A stretch of 64,000 nucleotides of DNA from Brevibacillus_D fluminis_A (GCF_052072235.1 NZ_CM125436.1:4210001-4274000); one strand, 5' to 3'; positions 1-9,503 are shown, numbered from the stretch's first letter. A program made the numbers and translations. Notes: a model not told the origin generated them from the sequence alone.

Positions 1-395
1 TCCGTCGCGCGGGAGAGCGCGATATGATCCGGGTGGCCGGTAACGCCATCCGGCGGAAACGTCACGACGATGTCCGGCATAAGCTCGTCCAGATGGGCGC
101 GGATGCGCGCGGTGAGTTCCGCAGCATCCACCTCGGCAAGGCTTCCGTCCGGATAGCCGAAAAAGATCGTTTCGTTCACGCCGAGCACGCGTGCCGCTTG
201 CAGCAGCTCCTGCTTGCGGTGGTTTGCCAGCTCTTCCCTGCACGTAAAGGTGAAGCCGCCCGGCTTTCCTTTGCAGCCGTACGTGGCGCAAATCAATAAA
301 ATCTCATGCCCGGCTTCATGGTATTTGGCCATCGTTCCGGCGCAGGCAAACGATTCGTCGTCAGGATGGGGAAAAATAAACAGCAAACGTTTCAT
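1..395 (-). CDS. PIG-L (LmbE-like) deacetylase, 3' end beyond the left edge
   Basis: Partial gene, about 131 residues visible from the N terminus. The protein opens with MKRLLFIFPHPDDES, the zinc-binding (P/A)HPDDE motif of PIG-L/LmbE N-acetylglucosamine deacetylases, and later has GHPDH, the usual third metal ligand. This family removes the acetyl group from GlcNAc conjugates (GlcNAc-PI, GlcNAc-inositol, GlcNAc-malate in BshB) or acts as an amidase on thiol conjugates (Mca). It starts 15 bp after the stop of the GlcNAc-kinase-like gene, so it is the last visible gene of the operon that begins near 9.5 kb. The alternative ATG three bases upstream is out of frame and hits a stop at once. Size and C terminus cannot be judged here. 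Confidence 0.85.
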   Translation of the reverse strand, partial: MKRLLFIFPHPDDESFACAGTMAKYHEAGHEILLICATYGCKGKPGGFTFTCREELANHRKQELLQAARVLGVNETIFFGYPDGSLAEVDAAELTARIRAHLDELMPDIVVTFPPDGVTGHPDHIALSRAT

Positions 396-410
396 TTCAT
401 ACACCTCAAG

Positions 411-1400
411 CTATTGCGCCTGTGCGCGCTTTTCGAGATAGGCCAAGCCTTTTGCAATGACACCGTCAATCGGCTCATGATTCTCCATATCGATCTGGAC
501 TTTTGGCGCGATGCTTTTGATTTGTTCCACGACCATTCCCCTCAGCAGGTCGTGCTTTTGCAGCACGCCGCCCTGCAAAATCATGGTGAATGGCACCTCG
601 CCGAGCGCAAGCTGCGTGATGACCGACTGGGCAGCCAACGCCAGCTCCTCGCTCGCTTTTTGCAAAATCCGCATGGCTGCGCTATCGCCCGCTTCTGCCG
701 CGAGCGAGACGAGCGGGGAGAGTTCAGCGGTTTTTTCCACAGAAAAATCAGGGCTGTACGCCCAGTTGAAAAGCGCTTCGACATGATCAAGGCCAAGATG
801 GGTCAGGAGCAGATCCGTCAATTGCGTCGCGCCCGATCGGCCGTCTGCTGCGCGCAGCACTTCCTGCACGGCCTGCTTGCCGATCCAGTAGCCGCTTCCC
901 TCGTCGCCGACCCGATGTCCCCACCCGCCGGCTCTCGCCGTGGTGCCAGCCTCATTGATACCGTAGGCGATGGAGCCCGTGCCCGCAATCACCAGGATGC
1001 CGGCCCCGCCTTTCGTTGCGCCCAGGAGCGCGGCGAACCCGTCGTTCTCCACGATCAGATCGTTCACCTGAATGGAAAGCTCGCTTAATGCCGCCGACAC
1101 CATCTGCTGGATGATCTGGCGGTCGCGTTCCGTATCGAGACCAGCCAGACCGAAGACGGCACACGCGACTTCCCATTCCGCCTGCCCGGCTTCGATTCCC
1201 TTGCGCTGACACACCTCGTGCATCGCCGCACGAATCGCTTTGATAACTTCCTGTTTGGCAGCCGCCTCGCCGATTCCTTGGTAGTTGCAGGAACCTGCCC
1301 GGCCTGTCCCGAGCAACGAGCGGTCCGCTTCCGCAAAGACGGCCAGACATTTGGTCCCGCCGCCGTCCACCGCCAAAAGCGGAATCTGGATGCGGGCCAT
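411..1400 (-). CDS. BadF/BadG/BcrA/BcrD-type ATPase, N-acetylglucosamine kinase-like
   Basis: A 329-residue protein of the ASKHA fold. The N-terminal phosphate-1 loop reads LLAVDGGGTKCLAVFAE and a second nucleotide loop is at VIAGTGSIAYG (about residue 110). The segment with GGWGHRVGDEGSGYWIG is typical of the GlcNAc kinase (NAGK) branch rather than of the benzoyl-CoA reductase activators, which carry Fe-S cysteines missing here. Expected reaction: GlcNAc + ATP to GlcNAc-6-phosphate in the cytosol. The ATG chosen shares one base with the stop of the upstream lyase gene (TAATG), which implies translational coupling; a longer in-frame reading to 1478 would overlap the lyase and lacks a convincing ribosome site. 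The sugar specificity is inferred from family and from the deacetylase neighbours. Confidence 0.85.
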   Translation of the reverse strand: MARIQIPLLAVDGGGTKCLAVFAEADRSLLGTGRAGSCNYQGIGEAAAKQEVIKAIRAAMHEVCQRKGIEAGQAEWEVACAVFGLAGLDTERDRQIIQQMVSAALSELSIQVNDLIVENDGFAALLGATKGGAGILVIAGTGSIAYGINEAGTTARAGGWGHRVGDEGSGYWIGKQAVQEVLRAADGRSGATQLTDLLLTHLGLDHVEALFNWAYSPDFSVEKTAELSPLVSLAAEAGDSAAMRILQKASEELALAAQSVITQLALGEVPFTMILQGGVLQKHDLLRGMVVEQIKSIAPKVQIDMENHEPIDGVIAKGLAYLEKRAQAQ

Positions 1401-2908
1401 TACGCTCCACTCCATTTCGCCATGGTGTCGTCCAGTAAACGGAGCGCGGCCGCATTGGCGCTTACCCGCTCTGCCCAATCGGTGCGCTCGCTGGCGAGCT
1501 TTTGTTTTCTCACGGCGATCATGCGGTTCATCTCCTTGGCACTAGGGCCGCCCGGCAGCGAGCGGATTGCGACGAAATGAACAGGATCGAGCGCCTGGGA
1601 CAGCTGCGCTTCCGTCAGCTTGAGATCGTGGCCAAGCACGGCCTGTGCAGCATCGTTGACCATGGCAAGGCTGATCTGGTTCGCGCTGATTCCTTGGGCG
1701 ACCGCCGCCTTTACGACATGGCTGACGATGTGATGGGCATTGCGGAACGAAAGCCGATCCGTGCGCACCAGCGTATCAGCCAGCTCGGTCACGGTGGCAA
1801 AGCTGCCTTTTGCCCGCTCCAGCAAGCCTTCTCGGTTGACCTCCAGCGTGCCGATCACGCATGCCAGCAAGCGGTACATCTGCTCCAGCACGGACAGGCT
1901 CCGCCATACGTATGGCTGCATGTCATCTTCTGTATCCACGATATCACCAAAAGGCGTATTGTGCATCATGGCAAGTACAGTTCCCGCATTTCCCGCCGCG
2001 CTTGACAGCAGGGAGCGCATATGCTCGAACGAGACGGGATTGCGCTTTTGCGGCATGATCGAGCTGATTTGCACATAGGGGCTCGCCACTTTCACGACGG
2101 CGAACTCGGCCGTGCACCATGTCAAAAAGTCTTGCACGGTCCGCCCGAGATTGATCGCAGCCAATTGCGTCGCTGACGCTGCTTCGCCCAAATAATCGGC
2201 ACCGCCGATCGCATCATAGGAGTTTTCCACCAGCCCGTCAAAAGCAAGCAGCTCCGCCATGCGCTCCCGGCTGATCGCAAAGCCGGACGTCGTCAGTGCA
2301 GCCGCCCCCATGCTGCTGTGGTTGCAGGTTCGGTACGCGCTCTTCAATCGCTCGATGTCGCGGCTCAGCGAATCGACGACCGCGATGATGTAGTGCGCCA
2401 TCGTCGTCGGCTGCGCCTGTTGGGTGTGCGTGTAGCCGATCATCACCGTCTCCGCGTGCTCTTCTGCAAACGCGAGCAGCTGCTCCTTGAGCAACAGCGC
2501 GGAGTTCAGCGCGACAAGCAGTTTTTCGCGCAGCACCATGCGGTAGATCGTGACGCCCATATCGTTGCGGCTGCGGGCCAAATGCAGATTGCCGGCAATA
2601 TCGCCGGCCGCTTTCAGCAGTTCGTCTTCCACCTGAAAAAACAGATCCTCGAATTGGCCGGTATACGCCGCCTGGCGCAGCGCCTCCATATCAAGCGAAT
2701 GAATGGCGCGCGCAATCGCCCGCGCTTCGTTTTCCTGCAGCAGCTCCGTTTCGCGCAGCATGATCAGGTGCGCTTTGTTAATGGCCATCATCGGCCCGAG
2801 CAGATGAACCTTCGCTTCGTTGAACGCCGGCGCGAGCACGGCTTCCGTGTAGGTTTTCCCGGGAAACCGCTCCCCCTCCTGCTGGAATATTTGCTCTTTA
2901 CCTTTCAT
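1400..2908 (-). CDS. Argininosuccinate lyase-family paralogue (fumarase/aspartase superfamily)
   Basis: A 502-residue member of the fumarase/aspartase superfamily with the signature SSIMPQKRNP near residue 290 and the ArgH-like YTHTQQAQPTTMAHY segment. It is longer than biosynthetic ArgH (about 460). The normally near-invariant SRNDQ reads SRNDM, so a substrate-contact position differs from true ArgH. Superfamily chemistry is beta-elimination that releases fumarate from a succinyl or malyl group. No argG or other arginine gene is nearby; it lies between a PIG-L deacetylase and a GlcNAc-kinase-like gene, so arginine biosynthesis is unlikely. The ATG at 2908 is about ten bases from GGGAGG; a GTG at 2917 abuts the Shine-Dalgarno too closely. 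Family sure, substrate unknown. Confidence 0.85.
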   Translation of the reverse strand: MKGKEQIFQQEGERFPGKTYTEAVLAPAFNEAKVHLLGPMMAINKAHLIMLRETELLQENEARAIARAIHSLDMEALRQAAYTGQFEDLFFQVEDELLKAAGDIAGNLHLARSRNDMGVTIYRMVLREKLLVALNSALLLKEQLLAFAEEHAETVMIGYTHTQQAQPTTMAHYIIAVVDSLSRDIERLKSAYRTCNHSSMGAAALTTSGFAISRERMAELLAFDGLVENSYDAIGGADYLGEAASATQLAAINLGRTVQDFLTWCTAEFAVVKVASPYVQISSIMPQKRNPVSFEHMRSLLSSAAGNAGTVLAMMHNTPFGDIVDTEDDMQPYVWRSLSVLEQMYRLLACVIGTLEVNREGLLERAKGSFATVTELADTLVRTDRLSFRNAHHIVSHVVKAAVAQGISANQISLAMVNDAAQAVLGHDLKLTEAQLSQALDPVHFVAIRSLPGGPSAKEMNRMIAVRKQKLASERTDWAERVSANAAALRLLDDTMAKWSGA

Positions 2909-2945
2909 CGTTTCCACTCCTCCCCGACTGATTGGCCCTGCGGCT

Positions 2946-5414
2946 TTATCGTTTTAAACTGATCATATTGACGAACATGCGGATCGCCCCCGGTACCAAA
3001 GCGGGAATTTCGCGGAACCAGGCGAGCGAGCTGTAGGTATAGGTTCCTTTGCCATACGGCGCGGTGAGAAAAATCCCGCGGAATTCCGGCTCTCCCGGAT
3101 CGCTGGTAGCAATCAGCTCGCAATATTCGCTGCCCCATCGGGCCGGATTGTAGATCGACCGCTCGTGCACCCAATTTCGCCAGTCGTCGTCGGTGATCAA
3201 ATTGGGCGTATGGAAAACCGGATGATCGGGTGCGAGCACGGTGATCGGCGAATTTTCATCGGTCACCCGCCAGTCGATCAACGACTCGCCCAACACGATC
3301 GGATAGGGCGCCAGCTCCTTTTTCCACTTGTCTTCCGGCTTGTGGTACTGGACGACAAGGTTGCCGCCGTTCTCTACATACTGCAAAAGGCGCTGGTTGC
3401 TGCAGGTGAGTTCGCGCAAAAAGCCGTATGCCCGTATACCCAGCACGATCGTGTCGTACTGGCTCAAATCGCCGTACTGGATTTCGTTTACTTCGAGATT
3501 GACGCAATTGACGCCGATCTGGCGCAAATAGCGGTCGATGTTGTCAAAACCGCTCGACACGTAGCCAACCCGCTGGTTGTGCGGAATGCGCAAATCGAAT
3601 GCCTGGATCGTCAATTGGGCCGGTTGGATATGATACGTCCGGCGAATGTGCGGGTACTCGATCACCTGTACATTCTTGTCGCTTGCGATCGTGCCATCCG
3701 TCTCGCGGGCGATCGGGCGGATCACGTACTGACCGTTTTCGACGGCTGCCCCCGGCCTTACCGTGAACGCTGCCGATTTGGTTTCATCCTGAAAGGAAAA
3801 CGACAGCTCGCATGCGGCAGGCTCTACGCTCCAGCCGTGGGGAACGTCAAGCGTGATCACGGTTTGCGACGGATCGGGACGGTAGTTTTTGACAGCCACT
3901 TTGACATCGATCACTTCCGAGGCGTGCAGCGTGTTGAGAATCGTGGCAGCGGGGCTCGGCGTCAAGGAGTAGGCCGGCAGCACAGCCACCTGCATGTCAG
4001 GTGCAACGCGGATGCAGCTCCCGGTTCCGAATGCGGCATACTCGACCACCGCGACGGCAGCTGGCGGCTCGTACGGCCGGAACTCGTTGGCATCGAGGGG
4101 AACCGTCACTTCAAAGATCGCGCTTCCCGTCTGGTTGTAGCCCAATTTGGGGATGTGGACCTCTGTCAAAGGTTCCGCCCGCCACCCTTCCGGCAGCTGC
4201 AGGCGCAGCTTGAGATCGAGCACATCGATCGAACCGCCGTTGTACACCGTGACCGCCATGCGCGTCGTCTGCCCCGCGACCAGCTCGCCCGACTCCGGCT
4301 TCAGCTTGACGACGAGTGACAGTGCCTCCCTGCTCGCCCTGTTCAGCTGCGCTTCCTTGACGGACAGCCTGTGCAGGACATCGCCCTTTGCCTCCTCGGT
4401 CAAACCGGATTGCCGGACAACCTCGATCGCATCCGCAAGCGTCGCTTTCATCTGGTGAACGCGGAACGCAACCTGTGCGAACCGCGGATAAGCGGCGATC
4501 GCTTCCGCCGCATCCGCGTGAAGCCGCAGCAGCGCTTTGATCACAGCCGGCTGCTGATGCCGCGCCGCAATCTCCAAGGCCAAATCTTCAAACGTAAAAG
4601 CGATCCCGTCGAAATAATCCGGCTCCCGGTCTTTGGCCGGGTGAATCGATGCTTCCAGCTTATAGTAGTTGGAGGTGGGCCCTTCATCGTAATGAACCCC
4701 CATCCCCTGACTTTTGTGCATGAAACGGGCATCCTCGCCCAGTTGGAGATAAGAGGCTCCGTACATCTGATCGTAATCCCCGACAGGTACCGCTACATGG
4801 TAATCGCAAGCATCCGCCGGCGCATACAGCTTTTTGATCTGCCACGGTTTGAGCCCTTTCTCTTCATGCTCGGGAAACACGAGCGGATCGGCGGCATCTC
4901 TAAAAGCGCGGCTCGTCAAGATCGCGATCGCCCGGTGGTGCCCGTGCGTGGTCGGTTCATTCAAAAATGTTTGGATGACAACATCGGGGCGAAGCTCCCT
5001 GATTTTGCGGATGAGCCGTTCGTAGACGACGGTTTCCCCCCATTTCCGAAACGTCTCATCCGCGCTTTTGGAAAAGCCGAAATCATGGATCGCGTCACCC
5101 GGCGCCTCGCTCAAGATCCCAAGCGTCACGTTGCTCGCTTTGGATGCTTCCTCCAGCTCTCGCGTGCGGATGATCCCGAGCGCATTGCCGAGTTCGCAGC
5201 CGATCTCGTTTTGACCGCCTTCCCCGCGCGTCGCGATGATGCTCGACGTGCTCACGCCTTTTCCCAATGAAAGATACGCGAGCATCGCGCTGTGCTCATC
5301 ATCGGGATGTGCCCCCGTATTCATCGCGCTCGCGATCGTTGACAGCGGTTTGATCGCCGTCCATAGATCGATCAGTCCATGCAGACTCCTCGTACTGCCT
5401 TCACTGTTCCCCAC
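2946..5414 (-). CDS. Large multidomain PIG-L deacetylase
   Basis: An 822-residue protein. Residues about 30-250 form the PIG-L deacetylase domain, with NTGAHPDDEHSAMLAY carrying the zinc motif and THGHHRAIA the third ligand. A middle part (about 360-600) looks like beta-sandwich NEW3-type repeats (for example KPESGELVAGQTTRMAVTVY). The C-terminal 200 residues (YDTIVLGIRAYGF, VENGGNLVVQYH, YGKGTYTYSSLAWFREIP) resemble a ThuA/class-I amidotransferase-like flavodoxin fold. No signal peptide is seen, so it probably acts in the cytosol. GTG start, seven bases after AAGGAGGA. It sits 22 bp after the permease gene and 37 bp before the lyase, inside the operon. It probably deacylates the imported amino-sugar compound; the role of the added domains is unknown. 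Confidence 0.8.
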   Translation of the reverse strand: MGNSEGSTRSLHGLIDLWTAIKPLSTIASAMNTGAHPDDEHSAMLAYLSLGKGVSTSSIIATRGEGGQNEIGCELGNALGIIRTRELEEASKASNVTLGILSEAPGDAIHDFGFSKSADETFRKWGETVVYERLIRKIRELRPDVVIQTFLNEPTTHGHHRAIAILTSRAFRDAADPLVFPEHEEKGLKPWQIKKLYAPADACDYHVAVPVGDYDQMYGASYLQLGEDARFMHKSQGMGVHYDEGPTSNYYKLEASIHPAKDREPDYFDGIAFTFEDLALEIAARHQQPAVIKALLRLHADAAEAIAAYPRFAQVAFRVHQMKATLADAIEVVRQSGLTEEAKGDVLHRLSVKEAQLNRASREALSLVVKLKPESGELVAGQTTRMAVTVYNGGSIDVLDLKLRLQLPEGWRAEPLTEVHIPKLGYNQTGSAIFEVTVPLDANEFRPYEPPAAVAVVEYAAFGTGSCIRVAPDMQVAVLPAYSLTPSPAATILNTLHASEVIDVKVAVKNYRPDPSQTVITLDVPHGWSVEPAACELSFSFQDETKSAAFTVRPGAAVENGQYVIRPIARETDGTIASDKNVQVIEYPHIRRTYHIQPAQLTIQAFDLRIPHNQRVGYVSSGFDNIDRYLRQIGVNCVNLEVNEIQYGDLSQYDTIVLGIRAYGFLRELTCSNQRLLQYVENGGNLVVQYHKPEDKWKKELAPYPIVLGESLIDWRVTDENSPITVLAPDHPVFHTPNLITDDDWRNWVHERSIYNPARWGSEYCELIATSDPGEPEFRGIFLTAPYGKGTYTYSSLAWFREIPALVPGAIRMFVNMISLKR

Positions 5415-5436
5415 GTGAAGCTCCTCCTTTTTTTCC

Positions 5437-7164
5437 TTACACGGCAGTGCCCGCCTTGTCTCCCGTCAGCTTTTGGGCGATGAACAGGACGACGATGATC
5501 ACGATGATTTGCAGAACGCCATAAGCGCAGGCCGTACCGAATTCAAAGTTATACATCCGCTGAAAAACAGCGACAGACAAAGGTGTCGTACTCGTGGTGA
5601 AAATCAGGATGGAAGCGACGAATTCGCCGATGCACTGCACGTATGCAAGCAGCGCGCCGGCCAGTACCCCTCCGAGCGCCATCGGGAAAACGACGCGGCG
5701 GAAGCTGTACCACCAGGAAGCGCCAAGATTGCGCGCAGCCTCCTCCACCGATCCGTCCATTTGCATCAGCGTCGCCGAGGTGGACCGGAACACAAGCGGC
5801 AGATGGCGGACGAAGTAGGCGAGCGGCAAAATCCAGAACGTTCCGATCAAAACCTGCCCGAAGCTGAACACCGTCGGCTGGTTGAACGCCGCGATCAGAT
5901 TGATCGCCACCACCGTGCCCGGCAGCGCCCATGGCAGCATGATGAGCGCATCCATCAGCGTTTTGCCGCGGAAGCGCAGGCGCACCATCGCATAGGCAGC
6001 GGCCACGCCGAAAATGATGATGCCGACAACCGCGATCAGACTCAGCTTCAAGCTGTTGGCGATCGGCTTCCATGTTTTGCTGTCCGTAAACAAATCGATA
6101 TAATGGCTTGCCGTATACTGCGGCGGCAAGATTTGCACGGTCCATGTGCCGTCGACGGAGAACGAAATCAACACCAATACCAGAATCGGCAGCATGAGGA
6201 TGAGCGTCGCGATGAAGGACAGCAGCATCGAGATGTACTTGCCGGCCTGGCTTTTGATCTCGGTGCGATGGACGCTGATACCTTTGCTCATGTTCTGGTA
6301 ATTGCGCGCCCCCTGGTACCAGCGCATGATCAGCAAAAATGCAATCGAGACGACAGACAAGATCGTCGATTGTGTCGCCGCCATATCCAGATCGCCATTG
6401 GTCCGCGCCAAATAAATCTGCATCGTCATCGTCCGGTCGATCCCGAAGATGAGCGGTGCGGTGTAGGATGCCATCGCGATCATGAACACCAGAAGCGATG
6501 AGGCGACGATCGCCGGCGTCAGCATCGGGATGATCACGCGGCGCCAGATGGTGAAGCGATTGGCGCCCAGACTCGCAGCCGCCTCCTCAAGAGAAGGATC
6601 GAGCCCGCGGATCGCTGCTTGCGCCGTCATGAAAAAGTACGTATACATCGTGAACGTATGCACCACCAGCACGCCCCAAATGCCTTTTAGCGAAAACGGA
6701 ACCTGCTGCAGATGAAACAGCTCTTTTAATGCGCGCGGGATGATCCCGCTCTCTCCGTACAAAAACGTAAACGACAGCACCCCGATCAACGGCGGCAACG
6801 CCATCGGCACCAATGCGAGAACCGACAAAATTTTGCGTCCGGGAAACTCGTAGCGCTCAAGCAAAAAGGCCAGCCCGACGCCGACGATGCCGCAGGTGAT
6901 CACGCTCAGGACACTAATGTAGATGCTGGTCCAGAGCGCCTCCAGATTGGCGGTATGCTCCAGACTGAAAAACTTCAGGTAGTTTTTGAAGGTGATTTGC
7001 TCATCCACCTTGATGCTGGCGATAAACGTTTCAAACAGCGGATAGATGACATAGGCCAATAAAATGAGAAACAGCGGCGCGACAAGGACGTAAACGAAAT
7101 AAGGCGAGGCGGTCAGGGAAAGTCGTCTGGACGCGACAGGCTGCTTTTCTAGTTCCAGCTTCAT
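5437..7164 (-). CDS. ABC transporter permease, fused double-domain FbpB/ThiP type
   Basis: A 575-residue membrane protein made of two homologous permease halves, as in FbpB, ThiP and 2-aminoethylphosphonate permeases. Each half ends with the EAA cytoplasmic loop that docks the ATPase: EEAAASLGANRFTIWRRV near residue 200 and EEAARNLGASWWYSFRRV near residue 480. About twelve hydrophobic segments can be counted. It forms the membrane channel for the binding protein and ATPase encoded just upstream; the gap to the ATPase gene is 12 bp. Iron is the default annotation for this family, but the neighbouring deacetylase, lyase and kinase genes argue for an organic anion or amino-sugar conjugate. Confidence 0.9.
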   Translation of the reverse strand: MKLELEKQPVASRRLSLTASPYFVYVLVAPLFLILLAYVIYPLFETFIASIKVDEQITFKNYLKFFSLEHTANLEALWTSIYISVLSVITCGIVGVGLAFLLERYEFPGRKILSVLALVPMALPPLIGVLSFTFLYGESGIIPRALKELFHLQQVPFSLKGIWGVLVVHTFTMYTYFFMTAQAAIRGLDPSLEEAAASLGANRFTIWRRVIIPMLTPAIVASSLLVFMIAMASYTAPLIFGIDRTMTMQIYLARTNGDLDMAATQSTILSVVSIAFLLIMRWYQGARNYQNMSKGISVHRTEIKSQAGKYISMLLSFIATLILMLPILVLVLISFSVDGTWTVQILPPQYTASHYIDLFTDSKTWKPIANSLKLSLIAVVGIIIFGVAAAYAMVRLRFRGKTLMDALIMLPWALPGTVVAINLIAAFNQPTVFSFGQVLIGTFWILPLAYFVRHLPLVFRSTSATLMQMDGSVEEAARNLGASWWYSFRRVVFPMALGGVLAGALLAYVQCIGEFVASILIFTTSTTPLSVAVFQRMYNFEFGTACAYGVLQIIVIIVVLFIAQKLTGDKAGTAV

Positions 7165-7176
7165 GGCGTTCCCCCC

Positions 7177-8253
7177 TTAGCCTACGAAATACACATGCTC
7201 GTGTGGGATGTGCTGCAAGATCTCCTCGCCGCGCTGCTTCACCCGTTTGCCTTGGCTGATCATCATGCTCCGCAGCGAAAACGCGCCCGCATTCGTCACG
7301 TATTGCGTCGAAGAGCCGGTAAATTCGGCGAACTGGATCGTTCCTTTGACGATGTTCTCACCAGCGGCATCGGTCGCTTCCTGGATCGTTTCCGGCCGGA
7401 TCGAGACGGTCGTTTTTTCACCCGCCGCAAGCTTGCATCGGGGCGAGGCGTTTTGCACCAGACCGGACAAAACCACCTCGGGAGCGATGCGGAGACGCAC
7501 GATGCCGTGTTCGACGGATTCGACGACTCCCTCCAGCAGATTGGTTTCGCCGATGAAGGATGCGACAAAGCGGTTGAGCGGTTGGTGGTAAATCTGATGC
7601 GGGGCTCCGATCTGCTGCACTTCGCCTCCCTGCATGACCATGATGCGATCTGACATGGACATGGCTTCCGCTTGATCATGTGTCACATAAATCGTCGTAA
7701 TGCCCAGCTCCAGCTGGAGCCGCTTGATTTCCTGGCGCGTCTCGTCACGCAATTTCGCATCCAGATTGGACAGCGGCTCATCCAGAAGCAAAATTTGCGG
7801 CTCGATGACCAAAGCTCGCGCCAGCGCGACACGCTGCTGCTGACCGCCCGACAACTGGTCGACGCGGCGGTCGCCATAGCTGTCCAGTCGTACCAGCTGC
7901 TGGATTTTGGCGACGCGCTCTCTGATTTCATGCTTGGGCATCTTGCGCACTTGCAGCCCGAACGCGATGTTCTCCGCCACGGTCATATGGGGAAACAGCG
8001 CGTAATTTTGAAACACCATCCCCGTATTGCGCTTGTGGGGCGGCAATGATGTCACATCCTGACCGCCGAAGCGGATTCGCCCTTCATTCGGAAAATAAAA
8101 ACCTGCGATCATCCGCAGCGTCGTCGTCTTGCCGCAGCCGCTCGGGCCAAGAAACGTGAAAAACTCCCCGGATTCGATATGAATGTCTACTTCTGCCACG
8201 CCTTTCGCGTTGCCAAAGCGCTTGCTCACGCGCTCCAATGTTACACTGCTCAT
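7177..8253 (-). CDS. ABC transporter ATP-binding protein, PotA/FbpC family
   Basis: A 358-residue ATPase. Walker A is GPSGCGKTT (about residue 36), the Q-loop is VFQNYALFPHMT, the signature is LSGGQQQRVALARAL, Walker B is ILLLDEPLSNLD and the switch histidine is in IYVTHDQAEAMS. A C-terminal TOBE-like region of about 100 residues follows, typical of PotA, FbpC and PhnT ATPases and usually regulatory. The ATG is preceded by AAGGGAGGG. It powers the double permease encoded directly downstream. A hairpin lies between it and the binding-protein gene upstream. Confidence 0.92.
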   Translation of the reverse strand: MSSVTLERVSKRFGNAKGVAEVDIHIESGEFFTFLGPSGCGKTTTLRMIAGFYFPNEGRIRFGGQDVTSLPPHKRNTGMVFQNYALFPHMTVAENIAFGLQVRKMPKHEIRERVAKIQQLVRLDSYGDRRVDQLSGGQQQRVALARALVIEPQILLLDEPLSNLDAKLRDETRQEIKRLQLELGITTIYVTHDQAEAMSMSDRIMVMQGGEVQQIGAPHQIYHQPLNRFVASFIGETNLLEGVVESVEHGIVRLRIAPEVVLSGLVQNASPRCKLAAGEKTTVSIRPETIQEATDAAGENIVKGTIQFAEFTGSSTQYVTNAGAFSLRSMMISQGKRVKQRGEEILQHIPHEHVYFVG

Positions 8254-8301
8254 GGGAACCCTCCCTTGCCATCACGGTGGAAAATGAGAAAAAATGAATG
8301 T

Positions 8302-8331
8302 GACTAGACGGAAGTGCCCTTCCGCCTAGTC
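8302..8331 (-). terminator. Intra-operon hairpin after the binding-protein gene (probable attenuator)
   Basis: A 13-bp stem (8302-8314 with 8319-8331, one G-U type mismatch) with a 4-nt loop lies between the binding-protein and ATPase genes. On the transcribed minus strand the T-run follows only loosely, so partial termination or an mRNA-stabilising role that raises binding-protein output is likely. Confidence 0.6.
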
Positions 8332-8347
8332 TTTTTGCTGCATTCGC

Positions 8348-9466
8348 TTATTTGCCGCCCTTGCCTTTGATGTTTTCATCCCAATACTGCATCCACTCTT
8401 TTTCCTTGGATGCCATGACATCCCAATCGAGCTGCAGCGGTTTCAGCTCCAGGTTTTTCATGAAGTCAGGCAGGTCGTCTTTGCTGATGTCGGTGCGCGA
8501 TGGGAACTGGAAGCGGTCTTTTGCCAGAACGGACGCAACCTCCGGACTGAACAGCACTTCATAAAACTTTTTCGCGGCATCCATGTTTTTGGCGCCTTTG
8601 ATCAAGGCTACGCCGTCCACCAAGATTGGTGCACCGCTTGCCGGATAGACGAAATCAAACGGATGGTTGTTTTTCTTGCTTTGCAAAAGAACGTCTTGCA
8701 GGTTCCACAGGGAGATTGCGCCTTCCTGGCGGTCCAGCTTCAGGTACAGGTTGGTTGGGTCTTGCGTGTATTCTTTCGTATTGGCATCGAGCTTTTTCAG
8801 CCAGTCATAGCCTTTTTCCGGCGTATCCGCGCCTTGACGGAAAATCATCGCGGAGTAGATGGTTCGCATCGTGCCGGATGGCAGTACGTTGCGGATCACG
8901 ATTTTGTCCTTGTACTTCGGATCGAGCAGATCATCCCAGTCTTTTGGCGCATCTTCTTTTTTGATCGCCTGCGGATTGATCATGATGACCTCGGGCAGCA
9001 GCATCTCACCGTACCAGCGATCCTGTTTGTCTTTGTACAAGTCTGGAATCTTGTCGCTGAACGTTGGCTTGTAAGGCTCGAGCAAGTCTTCGTTCGCAGC
9101 GGTCGCCAGGGCGGATTGCGTACCACCCCACCAGAAGTCGGCTTGCGGGTTCGCTTTCTCGGCGCGCACGCGCTCCAAAATTTGCTGCGCACCCATTTCC
9201 AGCGTTTCCACTTCAATGTTCGGGTACTTTTCTTTGAATTTTGGCAAAACGATTTCGAAAATGTTTTTGTCACGAGCCGTATAAATAACCAGCTTCTGCG
9301 GATCGCCAGACGCTGCCGGCTGTGCCTGTGGCTGCGTGGTTGCCGGCGTCGCGGATGTCCCCCCGCCATTGTCTTGCGGTTTTGCCGTTTCACCGCCACC
9401 GCCGCCGCATGCGGAGACTGCAAGCGCCAATGAGCTTGCCATCAAACCAAAAATCCACTTCTTCAC
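8348..9466 (-). CDS. Extracellular solute-binding lipoprotein (Fbp/iron-type SBP family 1)
   Basis: A 372-residue lipoprotein. The signal peptide ends in the lipobox AVSAC with the lipidated cysteine at residue 20, followed by a Gly- and Pro/Ala/Thr-rich linker to about residue 58. The mature domain starts KLVIYTARDKNIFEIVLPKF and fits the Fbp/PotD-like type II periplasmic-binding fold (family 1, iron/thiamine/AEP/sugar-phosphate binders). The segment DFWWGGTQSALATAA is typical of these proteins. It captures the substrate outside the membrane for the permease and ATPase encoded next. First structural gene after the ROK regulator, about 80 bp from its stop. Ligand unknown; iron would be the default guess but the operon argues otherwise. 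Confidence 0.88.
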   Translation of the reverse strand: MKKWIFGLMASSLALAVSACGGGGGETAKPQDNGGGTSATPATTQPQAQPAASGDPQKLVIYTARDKNIFEIVLPKFKEKYPNIEVETLEMGAQQILERVRAEKANPQADFWWGGTQSALATAANEDLLEPYKPTFSDKIPDLYKDKQDRWYGEMLLPEVIMINPQAIKKEDAPKDWDDLLDPKYKDKIVIRNVLPSGTMRTIYSAMIFRQGADTPEKGYDWLKKLDANTKEYTQDPTNLYLKLDRQEGAISLWNLQDVLLQSKKNNHPFDFVYPASGAPILVDGVALIKGAKNMDAAKKFYEVLFSPEVASVLAKDRFQFPSRTDISKDDLPDFMKNLELKPLQLDWDVMASKEKEWMQYWDENIKGKGGK

Positions 9467-9503
9467 ACCAAACTCCCCCTCTGTTTTTCATTAGATTGGA
9501 TGC

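Noticed and set aside
306..1088. Long plus-strand open frame opposite the kinase gene
   Set aside because: It is antisense to a clear BadF-type kinase with all motifs and has no ribosome site; a by-product of GC-rich codon use.
3165..4319. 384-codon plus-strand open frame
   Set aside because: Antisense to the large PIG-L gene, composition is Arg/His/Asp-rich as in shadow frames, and there is no family resemblance.
5437..9466. Calling the ABC transporter an iron importer
   Set aside because: Family names suggest iron, but there is no Fur box before it and the operon contains amino-sugar enzymes.
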